Part shown: piece by piece, positions 37,196-44,742 of the stretch
How the letters are laid out: every line of letters starts with the position of its first letter
Numbering within the stretch: the first letter of the stretch is position 1
Source: Streptomyces sp. ISL-11
Lineage (GTDB): Bacteria; Actinomycetota; Actinomycetes; Streptomycetales; Streptomycetaceae
Reading direction: 5' to 3'
NCBI RefSeq assembly: GCF_018614525.1
Contig: NZ_JAGGOL010000070.1
Coordinates: 49,079-113,078, forward strand
DNA: 64,000 nt
The notes under the pieces: model-generated
What the model was told of the DNA's origin: nothing
Databases searched by the model: none
Seen by the model: only the letters and a program-made list of their open reading frames with translations
Program-made: the position numbers and the translations under genes

Positions 37196-37542
37196 TGGCC
37201 GGGCTCCGCGTGCCCGGCCTCCCGCCGCAGGTGCGCGGCCTGTTCGAGGAGGGCGCGGGCCTCTGCGGTGTCGTCGGCCTCGGCGGCGCGGTCCTCGAGG
37301 TCGGACACCCGGGTGTCCAGCCGGGGGTCGCGGGCGAGGGCGTACTCGGTCCACCAGCGGGCCATGAACGCCGGGACCGGTGTGAGGTCGTAGGTGTCGG
37401 CGATGTCCCGCTTCCAGTGCCGGTCGAAATCGGCGAGGAGTTGTGGGGCGTGGGCGGCGATCGCTTCCCGGAGAGCCTTCGGGTTCCGCTCGGGCATGGG
37501 GGGGACACCGGCGGGGCGCTGTGTGGCGGAGTGGGCGCTCAC
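37192..37542 (-). CDS. DUF6247-like protein, putative antitoxin partner
   Basis: 116 residues: PERNPKALREAIAAHAPQLL, DFDRHWKRDIADTYDLTPVP, FMARWWTEYALARDP, then a heptad-like charged helix (RVSDLEDRAAEADDTAEARA). The FxxRWW block is typical of small actinobacterial DUF6247 proteins that lie next to RelE-like genes. GTG start and stop both overlap neighbours as GTGA. A related DUF6247 gene lies at 42568-42924. Confidence 0.55.
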   Translation of the reverse strand: MSAHSATQRPAGVPPMPERNPKALREAIAAHAPQLLADFDRHWKRDIADTYDLTPVPAFMARWWTEYALARDPRLDTRVSDLEDRAAEADDTAEARALLEQAAHLRREAGHAEPGQ

Positions 37543-37772
37543 GCGGCCTGTCCCTTGTCCTGTTCGGCCTTGGCGGCTTCGTTGAGGATCTGGCGCACGC
37601 GGGAGTCGGAGAAGCCGGCGGCACCGGCGATCTCCGCCTTGCGGCCGTGGACAGGCTTGGTCTCGAACGCGCGGACGATGGCGGCGTGGAATTCGACCTC
37701 GGCCTCCTTCCACGCGAGGCGGGCCGAGGTCACGGCGTCGAGGGTGAGATCCTCACCCTTCTTTCTGATCAT
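37539..37772 (-). CDS. Small helix-turn-helix protein
   Basis: 77 residues from ATG 37772 (86 from 37799). The C-terminal half reads GRKAEIAGAAGFSDSRVRQI, a helix-turn-helix with a recognition helix, preceded by an amphipathic helix. It is first in the coupled three-gene operon and may repress it. Start choice is uncertain because neither ATG has a strong ribosome site. Confidence 0.55.
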   Translation of the reverse strand: MIRKKGEDLTLDAVTSARLAWKEAEVEFHAAIVRAFETKPVHGRKAEIAGAAGFSDSRVRQILNEAAKAEQDKGQAA

Positions 37773-37799
37773 GGCCCTGAAGCGTATCAGAATCCGCAT

Positions 37800-38639
37800 T
37801 CAACTACGCTTTGATCTTCGGAAATGGGCCGCTCGTAACACGTTGTGGCCGATCGTCGTGAGGAGAAGTGGGCAACCCCCACTCGGGCCTTGTGCTGTCG
37901 AGGTTGGTGGACGAGGGGTGGGGTGGCACGATCGCGGAGCGCGACACGCTGAGTGAGCTCGGCAGGCCCCGGCCGCCGCTCCCGCAGTGGCGGCCGGGGG
38001 CCGCTCCAACGTGGGGATTCTGTGGCGGTCGGGCTCTCCGGGCGAGACTGGTTGCTCGCTCTTCGTGTCTGTTGCGGCCTGTTTCTCGGTGCTGTGTGGC
38101 GGTGAGAGTGTGCCTGTGCGGCCGCCGGTCGTGGAACTCAGCGGCTTCTGGCGAGTCGGTGCGCTACCCGCACATCCCGGATGTGCTGACAATCTGGAAG
38201 TCGTCGCCACCCCCGGTGCCTCCGGGTCGTACCAGGTGAACTCAGCGGTCGTGGTGCACGTGTTGTTCGAAGCCAGGAGAACGACGTAGTTGCCGGGGTG
38301 GAGATCGTCCCCGCTACTGATGGAGCTGCTACCGCTTGGCGCGCAAATGACGCGAGTTGAACTGGTGACGCAGGCGCCTACCTGTGCACCCGTGGTGTTC
38401 TTCGCCAGGGCGAAGGACGACCCCACGCTGTTGAGGAACTCTCCGTCGTTGAGGGCCGCCATACTGAGTCGCCAACTACTGGAGTAGCTGCATGGGCCCG
38501 AGTTGCAGGTGACCCGAGGTGCCCAGCTGCTCTTACTGTCCGCCGCGACCGTCCGGTCGGCGCCCCGGGACCAGTCGCCGGCCGCGAACGCTGTTCCTTG
38601 AGAGAGAAACAACGCGGCTGCGCTGAAGGCTGCGACCAC
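37800..38639 (-). CDS. Secreted protein of unknown function, probably degenerate
   Basis: 279 residues from GTG 38639. A clean signal sequence (AAFSAAALFLSQGTAFA) leads a roughly 130-residue domain with cysteine pairs (VTCNSGPCSYSS, VGACVTSSTRVICAPSG, HPGNYVVLLASNNTCTTTAE), like a small disulfide-bonded exoprotein. The remaining 110 residues are low-complexity and look like out-of-frame read-through. At the 5' end there is no ribosome site before GTG 38639, whereas GAGGAG lies before an ATG at 38677 in another frame. Both facts suggest frameshifts at each end. Confidence 0.45.
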   Translation of the reverse strand: MVAAFSAAALFLSQGTAFAAGDWSRGADRTVAADSKSSWAPRVTCNSGPCSYSSSWRLSMAALNDGEFLNSVGSSFALAKNTTGAQVGACVTSSTRVICAPSGSSSISSGDDLHPGNYVVLLASNNTCTTTAEFTWYDPEAPGVATTSRLSAHPGCAGSAPTRQKPLSSTTGGRTGTLSPPHSTEKQAATDTKSEQPVSPGEPDRHRIPTLERPPAATAGAAAGACRAHSACRAPRSCHPTPRPPTSTAQGPSGGCPLLLTTIGHNVLRAAHFRRSKRS

Positions 38640-38819
38640 GACGGAGAATGATCGTCGTCAGGGATGGACGCGGGCATGCCCGCGACTCCTCGGCCTGACA
38701 TCCAGAGGTCGTGCACCGCGTTAGAGTTCAGCCTCAGGAACGACGAATCTCCGATGCGGACCACTAGGGCGTGTTTGATGGGTTGGTGACCGCCCGGGTC
38801 ATGGGTCGTTGTCAGCCGC

Positions 38820-39701
38820 GTGGGGCGGGGTGACTTGTGTGATGCGGAGTGGGTCCGGCTGGAACGGCACCTGCCAGGGAATACCGGGCGTGGCGGGCGG
38901 TGGAAGTGTCACCGCAAGGTGATCAACGGGATTCTGTTCCGGTTGCGCACGGGGATTCCATGGCGGGATCTGCCGACCCGGTTCGGCAAGTGGCAGACAG
39001 CGTACGGACGTCATCGCCGGTGGTCTGCGGACGGTACCTGGGAGAGGGTCTTGCAGGGACTTCAGGCCGTTGCCGACGCGGAGGGGCGGATCGACTGGTC
39101 CATGGTTGGTGTCGACTCGACCGTCCTGCGTGCTCACCAGCACGCGGCCGGCGCCCGCAAGCGCGTCCCGAAGGTCCCGGGCAAGCGGAGTCGCCCTGCG
39201 TGGCACCGCCTGGACGAGGCCCTTGGGCGCTCCCGGGGCGGCCTGACGACGAAGCTCCACCTGGCCAGTGAGGGCGGGTGCCGCCCGCTTGCCCTGCTGC
39301 TCACTCCGGGGCAGTGGGGGGATGGGCCGCAGATGATCCCGGTTCTCGACCGTATCCGCGTTCCCCGTCCAGGCGGAGGACGCCCGCGTACCCGTCCCGG
39401 CTGCTTGAGCGCCGATAAAGCGTATTCGTCGCGCCGCAACCGCCGCTACCTGCGACGACGCCAGATCCGGCACGTCATTCCCGAGCGCCGCGACCAGCGG
39501 GCCCACCGCCGACGCCGAGGCAGCGCGGGAGGCAGGCCCACCGGCTTCAACCGAGACCAGTACGCACGCAGGAACGAAGTCGAACGCACCATGAACGCCC
39601 TCAAAGGGTTCCGGGCCGTAGCCACCCGGTTCGATAAGCGCGCCTACGTCTTCCAGGGCACGGTCACGCTCGCCGCGATCCGGCTCTGGCTACGCCCGTA
39701 A
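38820..39701 (+). CDS. IS5-family transposase
   Basis: 293 residues. The N-terminal DUF4096-type domain (LCDAEWVRLERHLPG, GIPWRDLPTRFGKWQT) is followed by the DDE catalytic domain: Asp99 in VGVDSTVLRAHQHAAG, GRSRGGLTTKLHLA, Asp199 in SADKAYSSRRNRRYL, and Glu255 in RNEVERTMNALKG. A single uninterrupted frame, unlike many IS5 members that need frameshifting. The start codon is taken as GTG 38820; no clear ribosome site is visible, and translation may start nearby. Confidence 0.9.
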   Translation: MGRGDLCDAEWVRLERHLPGNTGRGGRWKCHRKVINGILFRLRTGIPWRDLPTRFGKWQTAYGRHRRWSADGTWERVLQGLQAVADAEGRIDWSMVGVDSTVLRAHQHAAGARKRVPKVPGKRSRPAWHRLDEALGRSRGGLTTKLHLASEGGCRPLALLLTPGQWGDGPQMIPVLDRIRVPRPGGGRPRTRPGCLSADKAYSSRRNRRYLRRRQIRHVIPERRDQRAHRRRRGSAGGRPTGFNRDQYARRNEVERTMNALKGFRAVATRFDKRAYVFQGTVTLAAIRLWLRP

Positions 39702-39742
39702 CCTGCCTGACGCCCTGGCCGTTCAGGACACCACGGTCGGGA

Positions 39743-39943
39743 TCAGTTGCCACCGCAGTTTAGGAGGCCGTTGAGAAGGCCGTTGCCATCGCCGCCGCCG
39801 AGGAGGCCGCCGAGGAGGCCGCCGCCACCGCCGCCGAGGAGGCCGCCATCGGAGGCCTGAGCGGGAGCGGCCAGCACGATGCTTGCCAGCGCGAGAAGGA
39901 CAGTTGCCGCGATAGTGGCGACGATCCGGCGAATGGTGCTCAT
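39743..39943 (-). CDS. Small secreted Gly/Leu-repeat peptide, IS passenger
   Basis: 66 residues. Signal peptide with basic start, 20-residue hydrophobic core and APAQA cleavage site (about residue 31). The mature part is about 35 residues made of GGLLGG-type repeats ending GLLNGLLNCGG with one Cys. GGGAGG lies 4 to 5 bases before the ATG, a strong site. It lies inside the IS ends, 41 bp from and convergent with the transposase. Function unknown; the amphiphilic repeat might assemble at surfaces or membranes, which is speculation. Confidence 0.65.
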   Translation of the reverse strand: MSTIRRIVATIAATVLLALASIVLAAPAQASDGGLLGGGGGGLLGGLLGGGDGNGLLNGLLNCGGN

Positions 39944-40031
39944 GATGCCTCCCAAAGGCGTGCGCCGTATCGGCACATGGGGTGGGCTGGCAGCATTCCC
40001 AACCCCGCAGCCCCTCGCACCCACACGCGAA

Positions 40032-40076
40032 GGCGCCCGGAAGCCCCCAGGGGCGTACCAGAACCCCCCGGGCGCC
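40032..40076. terminator. Hairpin near the right IS end
   Basis: GGCGCCCGG (40032-40040) pairs with CCGGGCGCC (40068-40076). It is just inside the right inverted repeat and could stop transcription entering the element. Confidence 0.5.
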
Positions 40077-40116
40077 CGGTGCCTGACAGGCGAGTAACAG
40101 ACCCATCAAACACGCC

Positions 40117-40368
40117 CTAGCCCAGGCGGCTCTGATCACTGGGATCGTCGAAGGAAGCCGCGCTGGAGGAGGATGCTTGTTGGTCAGCCTTTCGTTGCGC
40201 TGTTGAGTGGCTGCTCCTTTGATGCTGGCTTCGCCAGGCGGCCCTGGCCTTGTGCCAGGCAGTGAATAATTCAGGTAGTTGCCGCAGCAGCGAGACGGAG
40301 AGCATCACGCACAGGCCGGCGAAACCGAAAACCCCAAGAGCGAGCAGTGTGACTGAGTTCCAGTCCAC
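40117..40368 (-). CDS. Small single-span membrane protein
   Basis: 83 residues from GTG 40368. One membrane helix (LLALGVFGFAGLCVMLSVSL) and a polar, Ser/Ala/Gln-rich cytosolic tail. Its stop codon TAG lies within the CTAG target duplication of the IS, but the same stop would have been present before insertion because the other copy also reads CTAG. No family recognised. AGGA lies about 12 bases upstream of the GTG. Confidence 0.45.
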   Translation of the reverse strand: MDWNSVTLLALGVFGFAGLCVMLSVSLLRQLPELFTAWHKARAAWRSQHQRSSHSTAQRKADQQASSSSAASFDDPSDQSRLG

Positions 40369-40929
40369 GGGGACTGCCGTCCTTTCCGTGAGAGTGGTCG
40401 CAGTACCTGCTTCTTGACGAATCCGACCACGCCGTTGTGATCACTATGATGCGCGTGCTTTTCGATCGTGCCGGGCAGCCGGGTGAGCCGCCCAGGAACC
40501 GCCTTGCCCGTTCATGTTTACAAGTAGTGAACGGTAGACCCTCAGGGTAATTGTCTCGCGCTCGCCCCAGCAAGTAGCTGAGATGTAAAACTCGGATCCA
40601 TCTGGCCTCGCCGGGCGCATTAAACCCTTCAATCCCAGGGGGATTGCCGATTGAGTTGCCCTCGTAAGGAGGTACGATTCCGCGATTGGATGCCTAGGCC
40701 AAGCTTATCTGCATTAGGGGTACTGGCGTGACGTGCGTTCTTTATGGTGCAGGTGAGGGGATTCCTTCAAAGTGTGAAGAAAAACCGAGAGGCTAGGCCC
40801 AGTTGCGTGCATAACTTAAAGTTTGGTGCCTGCGTGGCGGCACTGTGCGGCGAGAACCGGCCGCAGAGCCAAGCTCGTAGCCGTACCTGATGCCACCGGA
40901 CGCCTCGCATGGCTCATCCGGCCAGGCCG
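40369..40929. other. 560-bp intergenic region without convincing gene
   Basis: AT-richer than its surroundings between about 40,480 and 40,810. AAGGAGG at about 40,665 resembles a ribosome site but is followed only by very short frames. Short open frames here have no signal, domain or coding bias. Probably remnant DNA of the mobile region. Confidence 0.5.
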
Positions 40930-41322
40930 TTATCCGTGGTCCGCCCCGACGATGCCCGCGCGAGAGACGGTGGAGGCCGTCGTGATGGCTTCGTCCAGGA
41001 CGTCGCGGGAGCGGAGCAGATCGGTGATCATCCGGTCGATGCGGTCCCGCTCCTCGGTGAGTTCGGTGACCAGTTGCGGGGTGGCGATCTCGGACGGGCC
41101 GCCGTCCGTGTCCCGCATGCAGGGAAGCAGCTGCGCGATCTTCTTGCTGTTGAGGCCCGCGGCGTAGAGGGCCTGGATGCGGATGACCCGGTCGACCGCC
41201 CACTCGCCGTAGTGCCGTTGCCCACCCGGAGTGCGCTCGGACCTCAGCAGGCCCTGCGTCTCGTAATAGCGCAACGAACGTTCGCTCACCCCGCTGCGCC
41301 GGGACAGTTCACCGATCCGCAC
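40930..41322 (-). CDS. MerR-family transcriptional regulator
   Basis: 130 residues. The N-terminal winged helix is canonical (MRIGELSRRSGVSERSLRYY, ETQGLLRSERTPGGQRHYGE), followed by the dimerisation coiled coil (LVTELTEERDRIDRMITDLL). The C-terminal effector part is short with one Cys (LLPCMRDTD). It is divergent from an old yellow enzyme gene whose promoter has the expected MerR layout, so it likely controls that gene in response to an electrophile or oxidant. Confidence 0.92.
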   Translation of the reverse strand: MRIGELSRRSGVSERSLRYYETQGLLRSERTPGGQRHYGEWAVDRVIRIQALYAAGLNSKKIAQLLPCMRDTDGGPSEIATPQLVTELTEERDRIDRMITDLLRSRDVLDEAITTASTVSRAGIVGADHG

Positions 41323-41350
41323 TCCGCACCCCCGTCTGCCGCTACCGGAC

Positions 41351-41382
41351 TTGAACCTGACACCAGTGTCAACTCCTACCGT
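41351..41382 (+). promoter_or_regulatory. MerR-type promoter and operator
   Basis: TTGAAC (41351-41356) and TACCGT (41377-41382) are 20 bp apart, the overlong spacer typical of MerR-activated promoters. Between them lies the perfect inverted repeat TGACAC-CA-GTGTCA (41358-41371). The start codon of the oxidoreductase is 7 bp downstream of the -10. Confidence 0.75.
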
Positions 41383-41388
41383 AACGGC

Positions 41389-42549
41389 ATGACGAACGCA
41401 TCAGAGATGTCCCGCCTCTTCGCCCCCACCCGCCTCGGCGCACTGCACCTGCCCAACCGCCTGGTGATGGCGCCGTTGACCCGCAACCGCGCCGGCGCGG
41501 ACGGTGTCCCGCAGCCGATCATGGCCACGTACTACGCGCAGCGTGCCTCCGCGGGGCTGATCATCGCCGAGGCCGCCACGCCGAACGCCGTGGGGCAGAC
41601 CTATCCCAACATTCCCGGCATCCACAACGAGCAGCACGTGGCCGGCTGGCGGCAGGTCACCGATGCGGTGCGGGCCGCGGGTGGCCGGATGTTCCTGCAG
41701 CTCCAGCACGGCGGCCGGGTCGGTCATCCCGACAACAGTGGGCTGACGCCGGTCGCGCCGTCGCCGGTCCCGCTTTCGGAGACGATCCACACCCCCGGCG
41801 GGCGCAAGGACGCCGTCGTGCCGCGGGAGATGACGCTCGCCGATATACGCTCCACCGCGGCCGACTTCGCCTCCGCCGCCCGTAACGCCATCGACGCGGG
41901 CTTCTCCGGAGTGGAGGTGCACGCCGCCAATGGTCACCTCCTGCACCAGTTCATGGCGCGCAACACCAACCACCGCACCGACGCCTACGGCGGCTCGGTC
42001 GCCGGCCGTATCCGGTTCGTCGTCGAGGTGGTGCGAGAGGTCGCCGAAGCGATCGGCCCGGAGCGGGTGGGTCTGCGCATCTCCCCCGGGGGCACGGTCA
42101 ACGGCATCGACGAGGGAGACACCGAGAGCATCTACCCGGCGCTCATCGAAGCACTGGCGGACACCGGCCTGGCCTACCTGCACTACGTGTTCGCCGACCC
42201 GGACCAACACCTCTTCCAGCAGATCCGGAAGGGCTGGCCGGGCACGCTGATCGCCAACCCGGCGCTGGGCTGGGGAGGCCCCCTGCCCGCCGACGGCGGG
42301 AAGCACGCGGGGGAGCGGCTGCTGGACGCGGGCGCCGACCTGATCTCCTTGGGTCGCGCCTTCCTCGCCAACCCCGACCTGGTCGAACGGCTGAGCGTTG
42401 GAGCACCGCTCAACCAGGTGCGCGACCAGCACATGATGTACGTGGGTGGGGAGGCCGGGTACACCGACTACCCCACGATGGCTGCCGGGCATCGGGCCGA
42501 GGAGCTCGAGCACCGTGACGGCGAGCTTGCCGGGTTCACTACGCGGTGA
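41389..42549 (+). CDS. Old yellow enzyme-type ene-reductase (NADH:flavin oxidoreductase)
   Basis: 386 residues, FMN TIM barrel. LFAPTRLGALHLPNRLVMAP, LTRNRAG (Thr/Arg near flavin), FLQLQHGGRVGHP, VEVHAANGHLLHQFMARNTNHRTDAYGG (His-Asn pair and the acid Tyr block), and a late DLISLGRAFLANPDL phosphate site. It resembles the E. coli NemA / xenobiotic reductase group. It reduces activated C=C bonds or nitro esters with NAD(P)H. Controlled by the divergent MerR gene. Confidence 0.93.
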   Translation: MTNASEMSRLFAPTRLGALHLPNRLVMAPLTRNRAGADGVPQPIMATYYAQRASAGLIIAEAATPNAVGQTYPNIPGIHNEQHVAGWRQVTDAVRAAGGRMFLQLQHGGRVGHPDNSGLTPVAPSPVPLSETIHTPGGRKDAVVPREMTLADIRSTAADFASAARNAIDAGFSGVEVHAANGHLLHQFMARNTNHRTDAYGGSVAGRIRFVVEVVREVAEAIGPERVGLRISPGGTVNGIDEGDTESIYPALIEALADTGLAYLHYVFADPDQHLFQQIRKGWPGTLIANPALGWGGPLPADGGKHAGERLLDAGADLISLGRAFLANPDLVERLSVGAPLNQVRDQHMMYVGGEAGYTDYPTMAAGHRAEELEHRDGELAGFTTR

Positions 42550-42567
42550 CGCTTGCCCACCCGTCGC

Positions 42568-42924
42568 TCACTGGTCGACCGCCCGCCGCGCGGCCGCCTT
42601 GATGTCGGCCGCTTCGCGCGCTGCGGTGCGCATCGTCTCCTCGTCCGAGGCCACCCGGACCCGTTCCTCTGCCTCGCGGAGTCTGCGGGCCGTCAAGGGG
42701 TGGCGTTCGATCTCCACCAGCGCCGCCCAGCGCAGCAGAAACCCATTGACCGGACCCACGGACTGCATCTCGGCGGCCAGGGTGAGCACCTCGTCGCGCT
42801 CGGACTCCATCAGGGGCAGCTTCGACGGTGCCACGCGCCCAAGAGCCTCTCTGAGCGCGGCCACGTTTCTCTCGGGACGTTCGATGACCCGCTCGTCACC
42901 GTGTTCCACCGGGTGCGCACTCAT
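42568..42924 (-). CDS. DUF6247-like protein
   Basis: 118 residues: ERNVAALREALGRVAPSKLP, a helical middle ending in FLLRWAALVEIERHPLTARR and a charged C-terminal helix (LREAEERVRVASDEETMRTA). It shares the (F)xxRW layout with the gene at 37192-37542. GGGAG precedes ATG 42924. No RelE-like partner is adjacent here, so if it is an antitoxin its toxin is missing. Confidence 0.55.
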   Translation of the reverse strand: MSAHPVEHGDERVIERPERNVAALREALGRVAPSKLPLMESERDEVLTLAAEMQSVGPVNGFLLRWAALVEIERHPLTARRLREAEERVRVASDEETMRTAAREAADIKAAARRAVDQ

Positions 42925-43089
42925 GGTGGGCTCCCAACGTGAGCTGTGCCGCGGACGGCGCCAACTGAGGGAGTTCACACTAGCCACGTGCGGCACGAGC
43001 AGGTGTGCGCTTCCGGGCCGGCGCCGCCACCCGAGCCACGGCCCCGGTCGTCTACGGCCGTCCCCGCGCACCACCCCGCCGAACGCCCG

Positions 43090-43323
43090 CTAACGCCCCC
43101 GGTGCCGCCACTTGGCGACGGCGGTGACGGCCGCCGAGAGGCCCATTCCGACGGCGAGTGCGATCCCACCCGACGCCAGCCCGAGCGAGCTCACCACGGA
43201 TATGCCGCACGCGACGCCGGTGGCCCCCGCGCCGGCTATCGCGCCGATCTCCTTCGTGCGCTCACGCGCGGTCGGCGGAGTGAGTGGCGGGCCCGCTTCT
43301 TCCTGCCGGTCGTCATACCCCAT
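43090..43323 (-). CDS. Small membrane protein
   Basis: 77 residues: an acidic cytosolic start, then two hydrophobic helices (IGAIAGAGATGVACGISVVS and GLASGGIALAVGMGLSAAVT) and a basic end. The ATG lies 11 bases inside the end of the upstream gene, so the two membrane proteins are coupled. Function unknown. Confidence 0.55.
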   Translation of the reverse strand: MGYDDRQEEAGPPLTPPTARERTKEIGAIAGAGATGVACGISVVSSLGLASGGIALAVGMGLSAAVTAVAKWRHRGR

Positions 43324-43723
43324 TGACGTTCGCCCCCACAGCCGCAGAAGAAAGCAGGATGGCCATGCCCGCGAAGTTCAGCACCGCGATATGCTTCCAG
43401 CTTTTGATTTTTCCCCTCCCGTCGTAACAGACTTGCCTGACGAAGAACGGGATCACGCTGTAACCGAGGAAGAGCACCCCGAATCCCAGTCCCACCTGCA
43501 GGGTTGCCGTGGGCTTTCCGTCGTAGCTGGCCGCGGTCACCAGCACCACCAGAGCGATGGACGCGGTCACGATCCAGTCGATCCACCAGATCGAATCCTC
43601 CATCTTGAGCCCGTGTTTCTTTCCGTTCGGCGGTTCTCGCGATACGAACTTGAGCCAGCCCTGCAGAAACACCACGGCAAGAGCCAGGCCCGGTGCCACG
43701 AGTAGGACATGCAAGGGATCCAC
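43313..43723 (-). CDS. Hypothetical membrane protein
   Basis: 136 residues with about four membrane segments (VLLVAPGLALAVVFLQGWL, WIDWIVTASIALVVLVTAA, LQVGLGFGVLFLGYSVIPFF, IAVLNFAGMAILLSSAAVG). No family recognised. GTG start. First gene of a two-gene unit with the small membrane protein that follows. Confidence 0.6.
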   Translation of the reverse strand: MDPLHVLLVAPGLALAVVFLQGWLKFVSREPPNGKKHGLKMEDSIWWIDWIVTASIALVVLVTAASYDGKPTATLQVGLGFGVLFLGYSVIPFFVRQVCYDGRGKIKSWKHIAVLNFAGMAILLSSAAVGANVNGV

Positions 43724-43951
43724 CCCCGATGATTGATTTACGCCCGTCTATTGAGGCGCTTTCAGCGTAGCGAAGCCGCACACGGTCGGTAAGGCTTTCC
43801 GGGAACCTCAAATCAACCTCAGTGACATCTGGGGGATCTTCTCCGGATGTTCAGGGTTTTTCGAGGCTGCGTCGCCGCGGCCGCTCGAATTCGTCTGCGG
43901 GTTCGATGAATCGAGGGAATTCGAGTCCGCTTTCGAGGCTCGGGGAATTCC

Positions 43952-44590
43952 TCAGGGCGTGGCGAAGGTGAAGTTCGAGTGGTTCGTATCGAGCCGGGCG
44001 CCGTCGGGGCCGTAGGCCGTCACCTGGACCTGCCAGGGAACCGAGGGGTTGGCGACGTTGAAGACGGGATGCCAGGCCGTGGAGTCCCACGCCAGCGCCG
44101 GCGAGCGGATCTCGGTCTCGGTGCCCAGCCACGTCTTGGCGGCGGAGGCGTAGACGCGCCAACGGATCGACGTGATCCGGCCCTTGAGCCCCTTGAACGT
44201 CACGTGCGCCTGTACCGCCGTGATACCCCGGACCGCGGTGCTCCCGGAAACCACCCCGGTGATCCGCGCCGAGACCAGCACCTTCGGGGACGGGGAGGAG
44301 ACGAGCGGCGACGAGCTCGAACGCGACGGCCCGGGAGCAACCGAACCACCGCCGGAGGAGGTCGGGGACGGGGGCGAAGACGTGGACGTGGATGGGGACG
44401 TCGACGGTGGCGCGGGCGGCGGATCGCCGCCGCCCGTCCCCGCCGGCGCGAACGGCCCCGCCTGAACCAGGACCGGGACCAGCGCCGCCAGGACCACCGC
44501 CAGACCGGCCGTCACCCAGTACTTCCCCACATGCGGCCAAAATCCCCTGCCCCCGGGCGGAGTTGGCGGAGGATCGCCATCCTGACTCAT
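43952..44590 (-). CDS. Membrane-anchored protein with extracellular beta domain
   Basis: 212 residues. Pro-rich cytosolic start (SQDGDPPPTPPGG), one membrane helix (VTAGLAVVLAALVPVLVQAG), a 50-residue Pro/Ser/Thr linker, and a C-terminal domain of about 100 residues with VSARITGVVSGSTAVRGITA and WQVQVTAYGPDG, probably a beta sandwich displayed outside. Function unknown. Divergent from the PhoD-like gene. Confidence 0.6.
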   Translation of the reverse strand: MSQDGDPPPTPPGGRGFWPHVGKYWVTAGLAVVLAALVPVLVQAGPFAPAGTGGGDPPPAPPSTSPSTSTSSPPSPTSSGGGSVAPGPSRSSSSPLVSSPSPKVLVSARITGVVSGSTAVRGITAVQAHVTFKGLKGRITSIRWRVYASAAKTWLGTETEIRSPALAWDSTAWHPVFNVANPSVPWQVQVTAYGPDGARLDTNHSNFTFATP

Positions 44591-44742
44591 GCCGGCCACC
44601 CCCGTGGCATCGTTCCTGGCCTGAACTCGACCGTACTCCCGGAAGGCCGCATTCGGACGGTGGCGTCGCGGGCCCGCCCGCCACCTCGACAACGCGCCGC
44701 AAGCCCCTTCACAGCAGCCACTCCCGCGCGCACATTGAAGGA

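Larger units (their letters stand above)
38768..40116. mobile_element. IS5-family (IS427-like) insertion element with passenger gene
   Basis: 1349 bp. The 16-bp ends are perfectly inverted: GGCGTGTTTGATGGGT at 38768-38783 and its complement at 40101-40116. CTAG flanks both ends (38764-38767 and 40117-40120), matching the YTAR target duplication of the IS427 group. Contents: a transposase gene and, convergent to it, a gene for a small secreted Gly/Leu-rich peptide. The element is several hundred bases longer than a simple IS427 element, and no inner right end is seen after the transposase. The transposase frame is intact, so it may be active. Confidence 0.85.
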
